From Methylophilus sp. 13 (GTDB taxonomy: Bacteria; Pseudomonadota; Gammaproteobacteria; Burkholderiales; Methylophilaceae), in the NCBI RefSeq assembly GCF_015354335.1, contig NZ_JADKYR010000002.1, positions 62,001-126,000 on the forward strand: a stretch of DNA of 64,000 bases, given 5' to 3'. Made by a program: the position numbers and the translations under genes. Shown piece by piece: positions 10,501 through 17,121 of this stretch; the stretch's first letter is position 1; every line of letters begins with the position of its first letter. The notes beneath the pieces were generated by a model. It was not told the DNA's origin and did not search any database. It worked only from the letters and a program-made list of their open reading frames with translations.

Positions 10501-10666
10501 CTTACTCCCGCTCGCCATTGGCAGCGGCGAACCCGGGCGGGAGATTGAAGGCCCGATGGCGACCATTATTGTCGGCGGGCTGGTGTCTTCAACAATTCTT
10601 AATTTGCTGATTCTGCCCACGATCATGCTGCATTTTGGCAAGTTTGAGCAGACAGCCCCTCAATAA
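7535..10666 (+). CDS. Heavy-metal-type RND efflux pump (CzcA/CusA-like)
   Basis: 1043 residues, full length for an RND inner-membrane proton antiporter with 12 membrane helices and two large periplasmic loops. Features are the N-terminal helix followed by DLNVFPEFAPTQVVIQTESPG, and the TM4 motif GGLAIALGEVVDDAIIDTEN. That motif matches the HME-RND proton-relay signature (acidic residues plus conserved E-N) and places it closer to CzcA/CusA than to AcrB. The typical RND fold is repeated in the C-terminal half. Substrate cannot be deduced: the Met triad of CusA is not obvious, so a cation or another toxic solute is possible. Last gene of the operon, convergent with mfnE. Confidence 0.88.
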   Translation: MMAALVRFSIRFYGVIIGLALLVVLYGVYSLQQSDLNVFPEFAPTQVVIQTESPGLSASLVEKMVTQPIENVLSGSIGIKSLRSQSIPGLSIVTVVFQDKSDIYRNRQMVAEHLNMLGNLLPAGIIPKMTPLTSSASTVLGLGITSEKLSLMALRTLVDWQLTPHLMSIPGVADVNVYGGQVRQFQIKIDPRKLMLYQLNVQDVVNAASRATGVRGAGFIQNDNQRLILNMQGQTTTPQQLAHITLLRKLGRTIRISDVAEVAEGAAPSISSAAINGKVGVYLSVQGQLGANVYALTKQLEQKLAEIQPSLQRAQATLHTGLFRPANFIETAIHSLRSDILIGSILVIAVLFVFLFNVRTAVISATAIPLSLLTAIVVLYQCGAGLNIMVLGGLAIALGEVVDDAIIDTENIFRRLRENRQLAQPQPLSTVVFQASMEVRSSVVYATMIVALVFLPLLTLTGVAGKLFAPLGYAYISAILASLFVALTLTPALCYLLLAKAPLDAQESPLLHWLKHRYVALLHRIEQHYQLILLSSFVCIALGLALLPLFRSQFIPSLHEGHYVLHMTTVPGTSELQSLKLGNQVTKTLLEIPGVKTVAQWVGRAPNAADTFGTHYSEFEVETGTLPGAEQERIFHAIREELAGESTDEEDDGKVEVGFVGANFAMNTFLTERIEETISGYAAGLVINIYGQDLDALDRDAQKVASVLAGIRGIRDVMVQSPPETPEIVIRLKQEKLALWGLQPMDVLETVKACYEGVPVNQVYIGNRAVGVSVLLNDAARDDIADMRNLPIFNPEGQMLKLSDVAYVAQEGGRSKILHSGAKRIQTVTANMAGRDQALLLKQIQSALHEKMTLNPGNYLEFSGEAEANAQSRQDLIVHSLVAGIAIFLMLYMAFGRLRNLLLAFANLPFALIGGVVVTFFSGGWISVGTLVGFVTLFGITLRNSIMMVSHFQHLVDHEGCEWNLETCIRGASERLPSVLMTALVTALGLLPLAIGSGEPGREIEGPMATIIVGGLVSSTILNLLILPTIMLHFGKFEQTAPQ

Positions 10667-10686
10667 TGCGCCTGGCTAAACCTGCA

Positions 10687-11352
10687 TTACGCAGTTGAAA
10701 TACTCGTCACGCCACAACGATCAAAATGGCTGGCATCAAAGCCGTGCTCGCACAGCATGTATTGACTCTGATGCACCACCCGGGTTTTAAACCGCGCCAG
10801 CTTGAGGAGCGCAGTAACTCCAGTGTCTATCATGCCCATCTCCTGCAATTGCGGCAATGTCAGCGCCTGGTCTAGGCTCAGCAAGCGTTCATCAGACTTC
10901 ACCAGCAACAACTGACAAGCATCCAGTTGCAAAGCCAACCACGCGGCCAGGCTATCCGAGGTCACGTCCCAGCTGTGCGGCAGCGGATATTCCGTGGCAA
11001 ATGCCTGGTTTAATGCCATTTCACTCGGCAACCAGACCAGGCCACGGTGTTGCCAGCCACGCTCTGCAATTTCAAAGGGATTACGCACCAGAGTTAGCGC
11101 GGGCATCATCGCTACCAGGCTACGTGCCATTTGATCCATGGCGTAAATTGCCAGCGCATGCGCCTGACTGTCATCGATATGTCCCTCAGGCATCGTCGCC
11201 CGCAAACGCTGGAACTCACGTACCGCATCAGCATACACACCGCCCCCGGGGACGATGATCACCTTACCATCCCCCCAGCGCACCACCAGCTTTAGCCATT
11301 GCATCAGGCTATCATAGTGGGTCACGCTACCCCCTAGCTTGATCACCCACAT
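10687..11352 (-). CDS. mfnE: Amino-acid-kinase-family protein, probable methylofuran biosynthesis kinase MfnE
   Basis: 221 residues from ATG 11352 (MWVIKLGGSVTHYDS), which has AGGAAG upstream; the frame is open to 11499 but that extension overlaps pabB. The fold is aspartokinase-like: IKLGGSV at the N-terminus, VIIVPGGGVYADAVR and a C-terminal VKSDE. In Methanocaldococcus, MfnE phosphorylates the aminomethylfuran phosphate to the diphosphate used for methanofuran assembly, and methylotroph homologues cluster with C1-transfer genes. The assignment rests on fold plus neighbours (mfnF, mfnD). The gene starts 16 bases after pabB, so they share an operon. Confidence 0.75.
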   Translation of the reverse strand: MWVIKLGGSVTHYDSLMQWLKLVVRWGDGKVIIVPGGGVYADAVREFQRLRATMPEGHIDDSQAHALAIYAMDQMARSLVAMMPALTLVRNPFEIAERGWQHRGLVWLPSEMALNQAFATEYPLPHSWDVTSDSLAAWLALQLDACQLLLVKSDERLLSLDQALTLPQLQEMGMIDTGVTALLKLARFKTRVVHQSQYMLCEHGFDASHFDRCGVTSISTA

Positions 11353-11368
11353 CGCATCTTCCTGAACA

Positions 11369-12814
11369 TTAGTTTTTTGCTGACCATTCGTTTTTTGTTT
11401 TAAATGCCGCAACCAGCTTGAAGAACTGCGACGCCTTGTCAAAGGTTTCCTGATACTCTTTGGCGCAATCCGAATCAGCGACAATGCCACCGCCGGCAAA
11501 AAACGTCATGCGGTCTTGGGCAATGACCGCCGTTCTAATCGCAATATTCGTATCCATACAACCATCAAAGCCAATGTAGCCGATACTGCCGCAATAAATC
11601 CCACGCCGATGCGGCTCCAACTCCTCAATAATCTCCATCGCACGCAACTTGGGCGCACCGGTAATGGAGCCGCCAGGGAAGCAACCGCGCAGCAAATCCA
11701 GCGCATGAAACCCATTGGCCAGCTGACCACGAACGATGCTGACCAGATGATGCACATTGGTAAATCGCTGCAATTTGAATAACGCTTCGACCTTCACCGA
11801 GCCGACGGCACACACTTTGCCAATGTCGTTGCGCAGCAGATCAACAATCATGAGGTTCTCGGCGCGGTCCTTGATACAGCCGGATAACTCCTGAGCAATC
11901 GCCGCATCTTGCTCAGCATCTTGGTGACGCGGACGAGTGCCTTTGATCGGACGCGTTTCCACCTGTTGATCCACCACCTGCAAAAAACGCTCAGGCGACA
12001 TGGAAAGAACCGAAACAGGCAAGCCCTCTCCGTCCTCCACTTGCATCAACGCCATAAAAGGCGCACGGCTCAATTGCCGGAAATGATCATACGCCTGACA
12101 GGCGTCACCGCGCACCTCCACGGCAAAACGCTGCGCAAGGTTAATCTGATAGCAATCCCCGGCACGGATGTAATCTTTGACGCGTGTAAAGGCCTGAGCA
12201 TAAGCGGCTTGATCCAGATTGGCCTCTACGTTGCCGACGACTTCAAATGGTACGCTATTGCGTTCTGGCGCCGTGGATAGCAGCCTGGCATGCAGCTGCT
12301 CAAGCCCTGCTTGATCCAGATAGCGTAAATGCGAAACCAGCTTGCACTGCCGTGCGTGATGATCCACGATGATCGCCCAGTCATAAATGCCCACCATCAT
12401 CTCTGGCAACGGCACGTCCTGTTGCGCCATCACTGGGATTTTTTCAATACTGCGACCCAAGTCATAGGCAAAATAGCCGAGGGCGCCCCCCGCAAACGGA
12501 ACCTCAGGGGTACGTTCAACAGGATGAGAGAGCAACCATTGCTGAATGGCTTTGAAAGGATCTTCTTCCGTGCGGGTGCGCTGCTGATCAACCAGCACGT
12601 CTGTGTGCGGATGCCGATGAATTATTCTCGCCACAGGGGCAGCCACCACAATATCAAAGCGCGCGCCCAGGCTGATCTCTTCATCCACGGTCGCGACTGC
12701 ATCTGTTTTCTCAATCTGCCCACTTTCAAGCAACATGGGCCAAGTGAGGTCTCTCACCTGCTTGAACCAATGCATGCCTTCAGCATACGGGAGCGTCAGC
12801 GTATTCAATGTCAT
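11369..12814 (-). CDS. pabB: Aminodeoxychorismate synthase component I (PabB)
   Basis: About 481 residues. It converts chorismate with ammonia to aminodeoxychorismate, the precursor of p-aminobenzoate. The chorismate-binding domain is clear: PIKGTRPR (the Lys distinguishes PabB from the Ala of TrpE), LVSIVRGQL, FPGGSITGAPKLRAM and IYCGSIGY. Start choice is ambiguous: ATG 12814 overlaps the mfnF stop as ATGA, while ATG 12823 is only two bases from a GAGG. Its place between mfn genes suggests PABA supply for tetrahydromethanopterin as well as folate; that link is inference. Confidence 0.9.
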   Translation of the reverse strand: MTLNTLTLPYAEGMHWFKQVRDLTWPMLLESGQIEKTDAVATVDEEISLGARFDIVVAAPVARIIHRHPHTDVLVDQQRTRTEEDPFKAIQQWLLSHPVERTPEVPFAGGALGYFAYDLGRSIEKIPVMAQQDVPLPEMMVGIYDWAIIVDHHARQCKLVSHLRYLDQAGLEQLHARLLSTAPERNSVPFEVVGNVEANLDQAAYAQAFTRVKDYIRAGDCYQINLAQRFAVEVRGDACQAYDHFRQLSRAPFMALMQVEDGEGLPVSVLSMSPERFLQVVDQQVETRPIKGTRPRHQDAEQDAAIAQELSGCIKDRAENLMIVDLLRNDIGKVCAVGSVKVEALFKLQRFTNVHHLVSIVRGQLANGFHALDLLRGCFPGGSITGAPKLRAMEIIEELEPHRRGIYCGSIGYIGFDGCMDTNIAIRTAVIAQDRMTFFAGGGIVADSDCAKEYQETFDKASQFFKLVAAFKTKNEWSAKN

Positions 12815-13863
12815 TGCTGCCATAACCTCGCCACTGCATAGGCCGGAAAACACACCTCTGCATCCTTTTTTAAACTTGCCTCAGCAGCCTCTACCACAGC
12901 AGAAGCAGCGTAGTACTTCATCCCCAATTCGTCAGCCAATTGGCTGACCAGAAAGCTGCCCGCACCAAGACCCACCAAGGTCTGCGGGCGGTCTTGCCCC
13001 TGCGCGATTACTGCCTGAATACTGTGCTTGATTAAGGTGAGCTGCGCCGCTTTAAACGCCTGCGCCAGAGACTGCCAGAGGTTGTCCTCGGCTGATTCGA
13101 CATCATGCCCAACCATACGAGCGATGCGCCGCATGCTTTCTAACAGCGATTTGCCTTGACCATCCGCCGTGTCTGCCAGGTCATCGCTGGCCGGCAGCTC
13201 GCCCAAAATACGGTAGACATCCGCCGTGGTGGCAAAATACTCGGCAGCGATATGCCGCTGTGCACCTTGCCATTCAATAAATGGCCCCAGCGCCATCAGC
13301 GGCGTGCGGACGACACCGGTATAACAGAGTCCAGATTGCCGCATACGTTCGGCATCTGTCCAGCCTGAGGGCAAGACCTGTTGCTGCTGACATCGTGTCA
13401 GATCGCAAGTCGTACTGCCGATATCAACCACAACCATCGCGGCATCAGGCAAGGCCATGGCAAGACATTGTGCTGAGGCATGCCAATTCATCGATGCAAT
13501 CGTTTCCGCCTGGCCTGTCACATTGTCGGTAAAGGTCATGCCTGAACGCTTTGTGGCCTGATAAAACCTGGCGGCTGGCAAATAGCGATGGACCGTTTCC
13601 GCAATTGCTTGTACGCCTTGTGCCCGATTTTCAAATAAATCCACTAACTCGCCGGTCATGGTAATGACATGATCACATTCGTCCGCCGACAATTGCCAGT
13701 CATGCAACAGCTGCTTGATGGCCTCTTCCAATCTCGGCAGGCCTTTCCATAAAGCGCATGCCTGCTGTGAAACGTTGAGTACCTGCGATTGTGTATCCAG
13801 CATCACCGCTTTGACATGCGCACCGCCAATATCCCATCCAATGACAGGTTTAGACCTGGTCAT
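12811..13863 (-). CDS. mfnF: Hydantoinase-like ATPase-fold protein, probable methylofuran assembly enzyme MfnF
   Basis: 350 residues. It starts MTRSKPVIGWDIGGAHVKAVM, an actin-like/hydantoinase A nucleotide-binding signature (DIGGAHVKAV), with a second phosphate motif VVVDIGSTTCDLT and VGLGAGSFL near the C-terminus. This is the family annotated as H4MPT-linked C1-transfer pathway protein; in methanogens MfnF condenses the furan diphosphate with glutamyl-tyramine. The start is preceded by GAGGGGG and overlaps the end of mfnD by 14 bases. Assigned by family motif and context; the exact substrate in methylotrophs (tyrosine-based methylofuran) differs from methanogens. Confidence 0.78.
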   Translation of the reverse strand: MTRSKPVIGWDIGGAHVKAVMLDTQSQVLNVSQQACALWKGLPRLEEAIKQLLHDWQLSADECDHVITMTGELVDLFENRAQGVQAIAETVHRYLPAARFYQATKRSGMTFTDNVTGQAETIASMNWHASAQCLAMALPDAAMVVVDIGSTTCDLTRCQQQQVLPSGWTDAERMRQSGLCYTGVVRTPLMALGPFIEWQGAQRHIAAEYFATTADVYRILGELPASDDLADTADGQGKSLLESMRRIARMVGHDVESAEDNLWQSLAQAFKAAQLTLIKHSIQAVIAQGQDRPQTLVGLGAGSFLVSQLADELGMKYYAASAVVEAAEASLKKDAEVCFPAYAVARLWQQ

Positions 13864-14926
13864 ATCCCCCCTCTTGCAATGTGTTCAGCGTGAGTCTTAG
13901 CGAGCTGCTAGCCACGTCTGCTTGTAACTGATTGTTTAATACTGCCTGCAGAATGACTCCTGCCGGATTGCTGTTCATTATCCTCGACAATCCAATATAC
14001 GGAGTGGTTAATCGTGGATTGATTTCAACCAGAACCAAGGCGCCCGCTGCATTCAAAATCATATCCGCCCCCCAATAACCGATCAGGCCCGGGATCGCAC
14101 GATGCACTTGCTCGGCCAGTCGCTGCATGGCGAGGATCTGATCCGTCGCTTCGTTGACACCAGCCCCGTTAAAAGTAAATTCACCATTGACGATTTTCAC
14201 CTGCTGGCGATGCGCAGCGATCACTTTTACCTCGGTAGTGGTGGCCACCACCGACATGCTCAAGGCGATGCCAGGCACATAGGGCTGTAGCAAAAATCGC
14301 GTCAGACTCAGCAAGGAATTATTGATTAAATTATTTTTAAATTCAATCAGTTCAGAATCTTTTTTAAAGTAATATGTTGCAGTGCAACCCGCGCCATCAT
14401 CAGGTTTCACTACCCAGCCATGGAACTGCCCCTGACCATACCAGGGGAGTGACTCCAATGTTATCAATTCATCCAATAAGACATGCGGCATCACTGACAC
14501 ACCGGCCTGGTGACAAAGCTCAGCCATGCATGCCTTGCTAGTGGTATCGGCAATAGCCTGTGCCGTGCATCCGACCCAGGGAATGCCAATGTCTTGCACC
14601 AGATGACACAACGCTTGCAGAATCCCCTGCGTTTCGGGTGCGATCACCCAACAGGCATCAATGTCTTGCTCAGCGAGTTGCTGTTGCCATACCGAATGCG
14701 CATTTTCATGCGCCTCTATAACAACACTCTGCGCCATTGCAGGCGGCATCACGCGGTAGTCATGGCTAGTGATACAATCCATGCCCAGCGCAGCCAGGTC
14801 TGCCAATAGGGCATCTCGCATCAACAGCCCTTCCTGCAGCAAACTGGCAGGCAAGGCTTCTGCAACCAAGCCGCCGGCGCTGATGTATTCACAAACCCAG
14901 ATTTTGAAACGAGTGGTATTTTGCAT
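13850..14926 (-). CDS. mfnD: ATP-grasp ligase, probable tyramine/tyrosine-glutamate ligase MfnD
   Basis: 358 residues from ATG 14926 (MQNTTRFKIWVCEYISAGGL); longer in-frame starts run into the divergent gene. The N-terminal WVCEYISAGGL motif is shared with archaeal MfnD. The ATP-grasp core shows WVVKPDDGAGCTATYYF (phosphate-binding loop) and VLVEINPRLTTPYIG (metal-binding Glu/Asn). The family makes the gamma-glutamyl linkage to tyramine in methanofuran; methylofuran is known to contain tyrosine and a polyglutamate tail, so either linkage could be the target. First gene of mfnD-mfnF-pabB-mfnE. Confidence 0.75.
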   Translation of the reverse strand: MQNTTRFKIWVCEYISAGGLVAEALPASLLQEGLLMRDALLADLAALGMDCITSHDYRVMPPAMAQSVVIEAHENAHSVWQQQLAEQDIDACWVIAPETQGILQALCHLVQDIGIPWVGCTAQAIADTTSKACMAELCHQAGVSVMPHVLLDELITLESLPWYGQGQFHGWVVKPDDGAGCTATYYFKKDSELIEFKNNLINNSLLSLTRFLLQPYVPGIALSMSVVATTTEVKVIAAHRQQVKIVNGEFTFNGAGVNEATDQILAMQRLAEQVHRAIPGLIGYWGADMILNAAGALVLVEINPRLTTPYIGLSRIMNSNPAGVILQAVLNNQLQADVASSSLRLTLNTLQEGGYDQV

Positions 14927-15628
14927 ATTATTCCCGTCATCGATTTGATGCATGGCCAGGTGGTCCAGGCCATACAAGGCCAGCGCCAGCACTACCGTCC
15001 TATTCAATCGCAACTGACGGAGAGCCATGCCCTGATCGATATCGTGGCAGCTATTTTACAAGTTTATCCGTTTGACTGCCTGTATATTGCAGATTTAAAT
15101 GCCATCACTGGCCAAGGCACGTTGCCGAACCACCTGTCCTTGATCCAGCAGGCGATGGTCGAGTTCCCGCAATTAGCCTGGTGGATAGACGCAGGTTTTC
15201 AAACCGCCGACCAGCTGATTCCTTGGCAATCTGCCCGCATCACCCCTATTCTGGCCAGTGAGTCTATGCAAGATGATCAAACCTATGCACAAATGCGGCA
15301 AACGTGCCCAAACAGCCTACTCTCGCTGGACTTTTTCCAAGATGGCTTTCATGGGCCCACCCAACTGCTCTCAGCGCCACAGCAATGGACACACCCCACC
15401 ATCGTCATGAGCTTGTCCAAGGTCGGGGCAAATCGCGGCCCAGACCATACACAACTGGCCACGCTCAAAGCGCAGCATCCGCAACAAGCTTTATATGCCG
15501 CTGGTGGCGTACGTGATGCGCAAGATATTGAAACCTTATCGCAGGCAGGCGCCAGCGGCGTATTGATCGCCAGTGCGCTACATCAAAAGCAACTCACAGC
15601 ACATGATTTATCCAAATGGGGCGCATAA
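14921..15628 (+). CDS. HisA/HisF-related TIM-barrel protein of C1 cofactor clusters
   Basis: 235 residues starting with TTG at 14921 (M-HIIPVIDLMHGQVVQAI), with GAGTGG five bases upstream. The barrel resembles HisA (IIPVIDL..G..V, YAAGGVRDAQDIE, GASGVLIASALH), but it belongs to the hisA/hisF-related family found in methanogens and methylotrophs next to C1-cofactor genes rather than to a histidine operon. Its start codon region overlaps that of mfnD on the opposite strand by 6 bases. Function is unknown; a methylofuran or methanopterin step is likely from context. True HisA is less likely, given context and divergence. Confidence 0.7.
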   Translation: MHIIPVIDLMHGQVVQAIQGQRQHYRPIQSQLTESHALIDIVAAILQVYPFDCLYIADLNAITGQGTLPNHLSLIQQAMVEFPQLAWWIDAGFQTADQLIPWQSARITPILASESMQDDQTYAQMRQTCPNSLLSLDFFQDGFHGPTQLLSAPQQWTHPTIVMSLSKVGANRGPDHTQLATLKAQHPQQALYAAGGVRDAQDIETLSQAGASGVLIASALHQKQLTAHDLSKWGA

Positions 15629-15655
15629 AAAAACCGGTCATACGACCGGTTTTTT
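15628..15655. terminator. Bidirectional terminator between hisA-like gene and phi
   Basis: Perfect 12-bp stem AAAAAACCGGTC with an ATAC loop, T-runs on both strands, starting at the last base of the hisA-like stop codon. It serves the two convergent genes. Confidence 0.9.
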
Positions 15656-15674
15656 ATAGGCCAAGCCTAAACAC

Positions 15675-16211
15675 TTACTCAAGGTTTGCATGCAATGCGC
15701 GCATGCCTTCTTCTGTCAGGCCTTTAGCATGAATCAATTCAGAAATCGCGCCTTCAAGGAATACCAAGGTCGACAGCTCGAACTGACCACCCATAGGCAT
15801 GCCTTTGACCAGTGGGAAGCTGTCATCCTGACCAATTTGAATCACCAGGTCAGCCACATCTGCCATGGCAGAAGTTTTCTTCATGGAGATAACCACCAGT
15901 TTTGCGCCCACTTCTTTGGCTTTTTTCACAAATGGCAGCAACGTCGCTGTACCACCGGAACCAGAAACCAATACCAGCAAGTCACCTTTTTTGATGGCTG
16001 GAGTCACCACTTCACCGATCATGTAAACGCTGTAACCGGAGTGTACCAGGCGCATGGCAAAGAAACGTGAGACCAGCAGTGAGCGACCTGCGCCACCAAT
16101 GAACGTAGAACCTGCCTCATCAACCAACTTGAGCAGCTCAGCTGCTTTTGATTTGTCGGTCACGTCAAGAATGCGTTTCAGGTTGTCCAGAATAAATTGT
16201 TGATGATCCAT
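15675..16211 (-). CDS. hxlB: 6-phospho-3-hexuloisomerase (RuMP pathway)
   Basis: 178 residues from ATG 16211 (MDHQQFILDNLKRIL), with AGGA seven bases upstream. A longer reading to 16256 would start in the upstream terminator and is rejected. SIS-domain isomerase that converts 3-hexulose 6-phosphate to fructose 6-phosphate, the second RuMP step (also called phi or rmpB). Visible motifs are FIGGAGRSLLVSRFFAMRLVHSGY and LVLVSGSGGTATLLPFVKKA. It lies downstream of hps, separated by a terminator, so expression may be lower than that of hps. Confidence 0.95.
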   Translation of the reverse strand: MDHQQFILDNLKRILDVTDKSKAAELLKLVDEAGSTFIGGAGRSLLVSRFFAMRLVHSGYSVYMIGEVVTPAIKKGDLLVLVSGSGGTATLLPFVKKAKEVGAKLVVISMKKTSAMADVADLVIQIGQDDSFPLVKGMPMGGQFELSTLVFLEGAISELIHAKGLTEEGMRALHANLE

Positions 16212-16243
16212 TTTTAAATCCTGTGTAAACATAAAATTGAATA

Positions 16244-16275
16244 AAAAACCCGACACATTACTGGGTCGGGTTTTT
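16244..16275 (-). terminator. Terminator/attenuator between hps and phi
   Basis: Stem AAAAACCCGAC pairing with GTCGGGTTTTT over a 10-base loop, ending in a T-run on the minus strand. It should terminate most hps transcripts and let a fraction read into phi, unless phi has its own promoter. Confidence 0.85.
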
Positions 16276-16316
16276 ATGATCGCTAATCAATAATTGCTTA
16301 TTGATGCTTAAATGAA

Positions 16317-16949
16317 TTAAGCGTGAGCGATAGCAGTGATTTCTGCAGCAGCAGCAGCTGGGTCAGCAGCGCCGTAGATAGCAGCACCAGCAACGATGAT
16401 AGTCGCGCCAGCGTCACGTACTTGAGCAGCTGTAGCAGCTTTAACGCCACCAGCAACAGAGATGTCAACACCCAGGTTCAAACCGGCAACAGCAGCCAGG
16501 TCAGCAAATGGAGTTTGACCAGCAGCTTGTTGGTCCAAACCAGTGTGGATACCGATGATGTGTGCACCAGCAGCAGCAACTTCTTTAGTTTTAGCAACTT
16601 TGTCTTCAACGCTGATCAGGTCAACTTGAGCTTTTTTGCCGTATTTGTTAGCCGCTTTGATTACGCCTTTGATTGTACCGATGTCGGATACGCCCAAAAC
16701 TACGCAGATGTCAGCACCAGCTTTGTAGAATGGCTCAGACTCGTACTCACCAGCGTCCATAGTTTTCAGGTCAACCAGGATCTTGTTGTTTGGGAACTTA
16801 GCGCGCAGAGTTTCCAGCAATTTGATACCGTTGTGCTTGATGCATGGTGTACCGATTTCCAGAATGTCAACGTGTGGAGCAACTTTTTCTGCCAAAGCGA
16901 TAGTTGCGTCGAAATCCAATGAGTCTAATGCCATTTGTGTTAATGCCAT
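16317..16949 (-). CDS. hxlA: 3-hexulose-6-phosphate synthase (RuMP pathway)
   Basis: 210 residues from ATG 16949 (MALTQMALDSLDF), with GGAG upstream; an in-frame TTG at 16961 falls inside that ribosome-binding site. It condenses formaldehyde with ribulose 5-phosphate, the key assimilation step (also called hps or rmpA). OMPDC-fold motifs visible: VDILEIGTPCIKHNGI, ILVDLKTMDAGEYE and DISVAGGVKAAT. Codon use is strikingly uniform (runs of GCT for Ala, GTT/AAA-rich), as expected of a very highly expressed gene. A strong promoter precedes it and a terminator follows. Confidence 0.97.
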   Translation of the reverse strand: MALTQMALDSLDFDATIALAEKVAPHVDILEIGTPCIKHNGIKLLETLRAKFPNNKILVDLKTMDAGEYESEPFYKAGADICVVLGVSDIGTIKGVIKAANKYGKKAQVDLISVEDKVAKTKEVAAAGAHIIGIHTGLDQQAAGQTPFADLAAVAGLNLGVDISVAGGVKAATAAQVRDAGATIIVAGAAIYGAADPAAAAAEITAIAHA

Positions 16950-17015
16950 GTTTTTCTCCAAAAGTTAAAATTTAAATGCTATTGCTAGCGTACTACCAAT
17001 TCAAGCTGGTCGCCC

Positions 17016-17044
17016 ATAGTAAGCTCGCAGCCAAAATAAGTCAA
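17016..17044 (-). promoter_or_regulatory. Promoter of hps
   Basis: On the minus strand TTGACT (-35) and TACTAT (-10) are 17 bases apart. This predicts a leader of about 60 bases to the hps ATG, and fits a strongly expressed unit separate from tal. Confidence 0.65.
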
Positions 17045-17077
17045 TGTTGCAGGCCAATTTATGCCTGACTTAAAAGC

Positions 17078-17103
17078 CACACGGGCAGATCACTGCCCGT
17101 GTG
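17078..17103 (-). terminator. Terminator of tal
   Basis: Perfect 11-bp stem CACACGGGCAG with an ATCA loop just downstream of the tal stop; on the minus strand it is followed by GGCTTTTAA, a short T-run. Confidence 0.75.
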
Positions 17104-17121
17104 CATTATCGCATGGCGATA

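Noticed and set aside
10665-10688. Hairpin TAATGC...GCATTA between RND gene and mfnE as terminator
   Set aside because: Only six base pairs, A+T-rich, without a T-run; too weak to call.
14921-15628. True HisA of histidine biosynthesis
   Set aside because: No histidine genes nearby, context is C1-cofactor synthesis, and the sequence fits the HisA/HisF-related family better.
16323-16922. 199-codon Ser/Val-rich frame antisense to hps
   Set aside because: Produced by the very biased codon use of hps (repeated GCT read in reverse); low complexity and no start signal.
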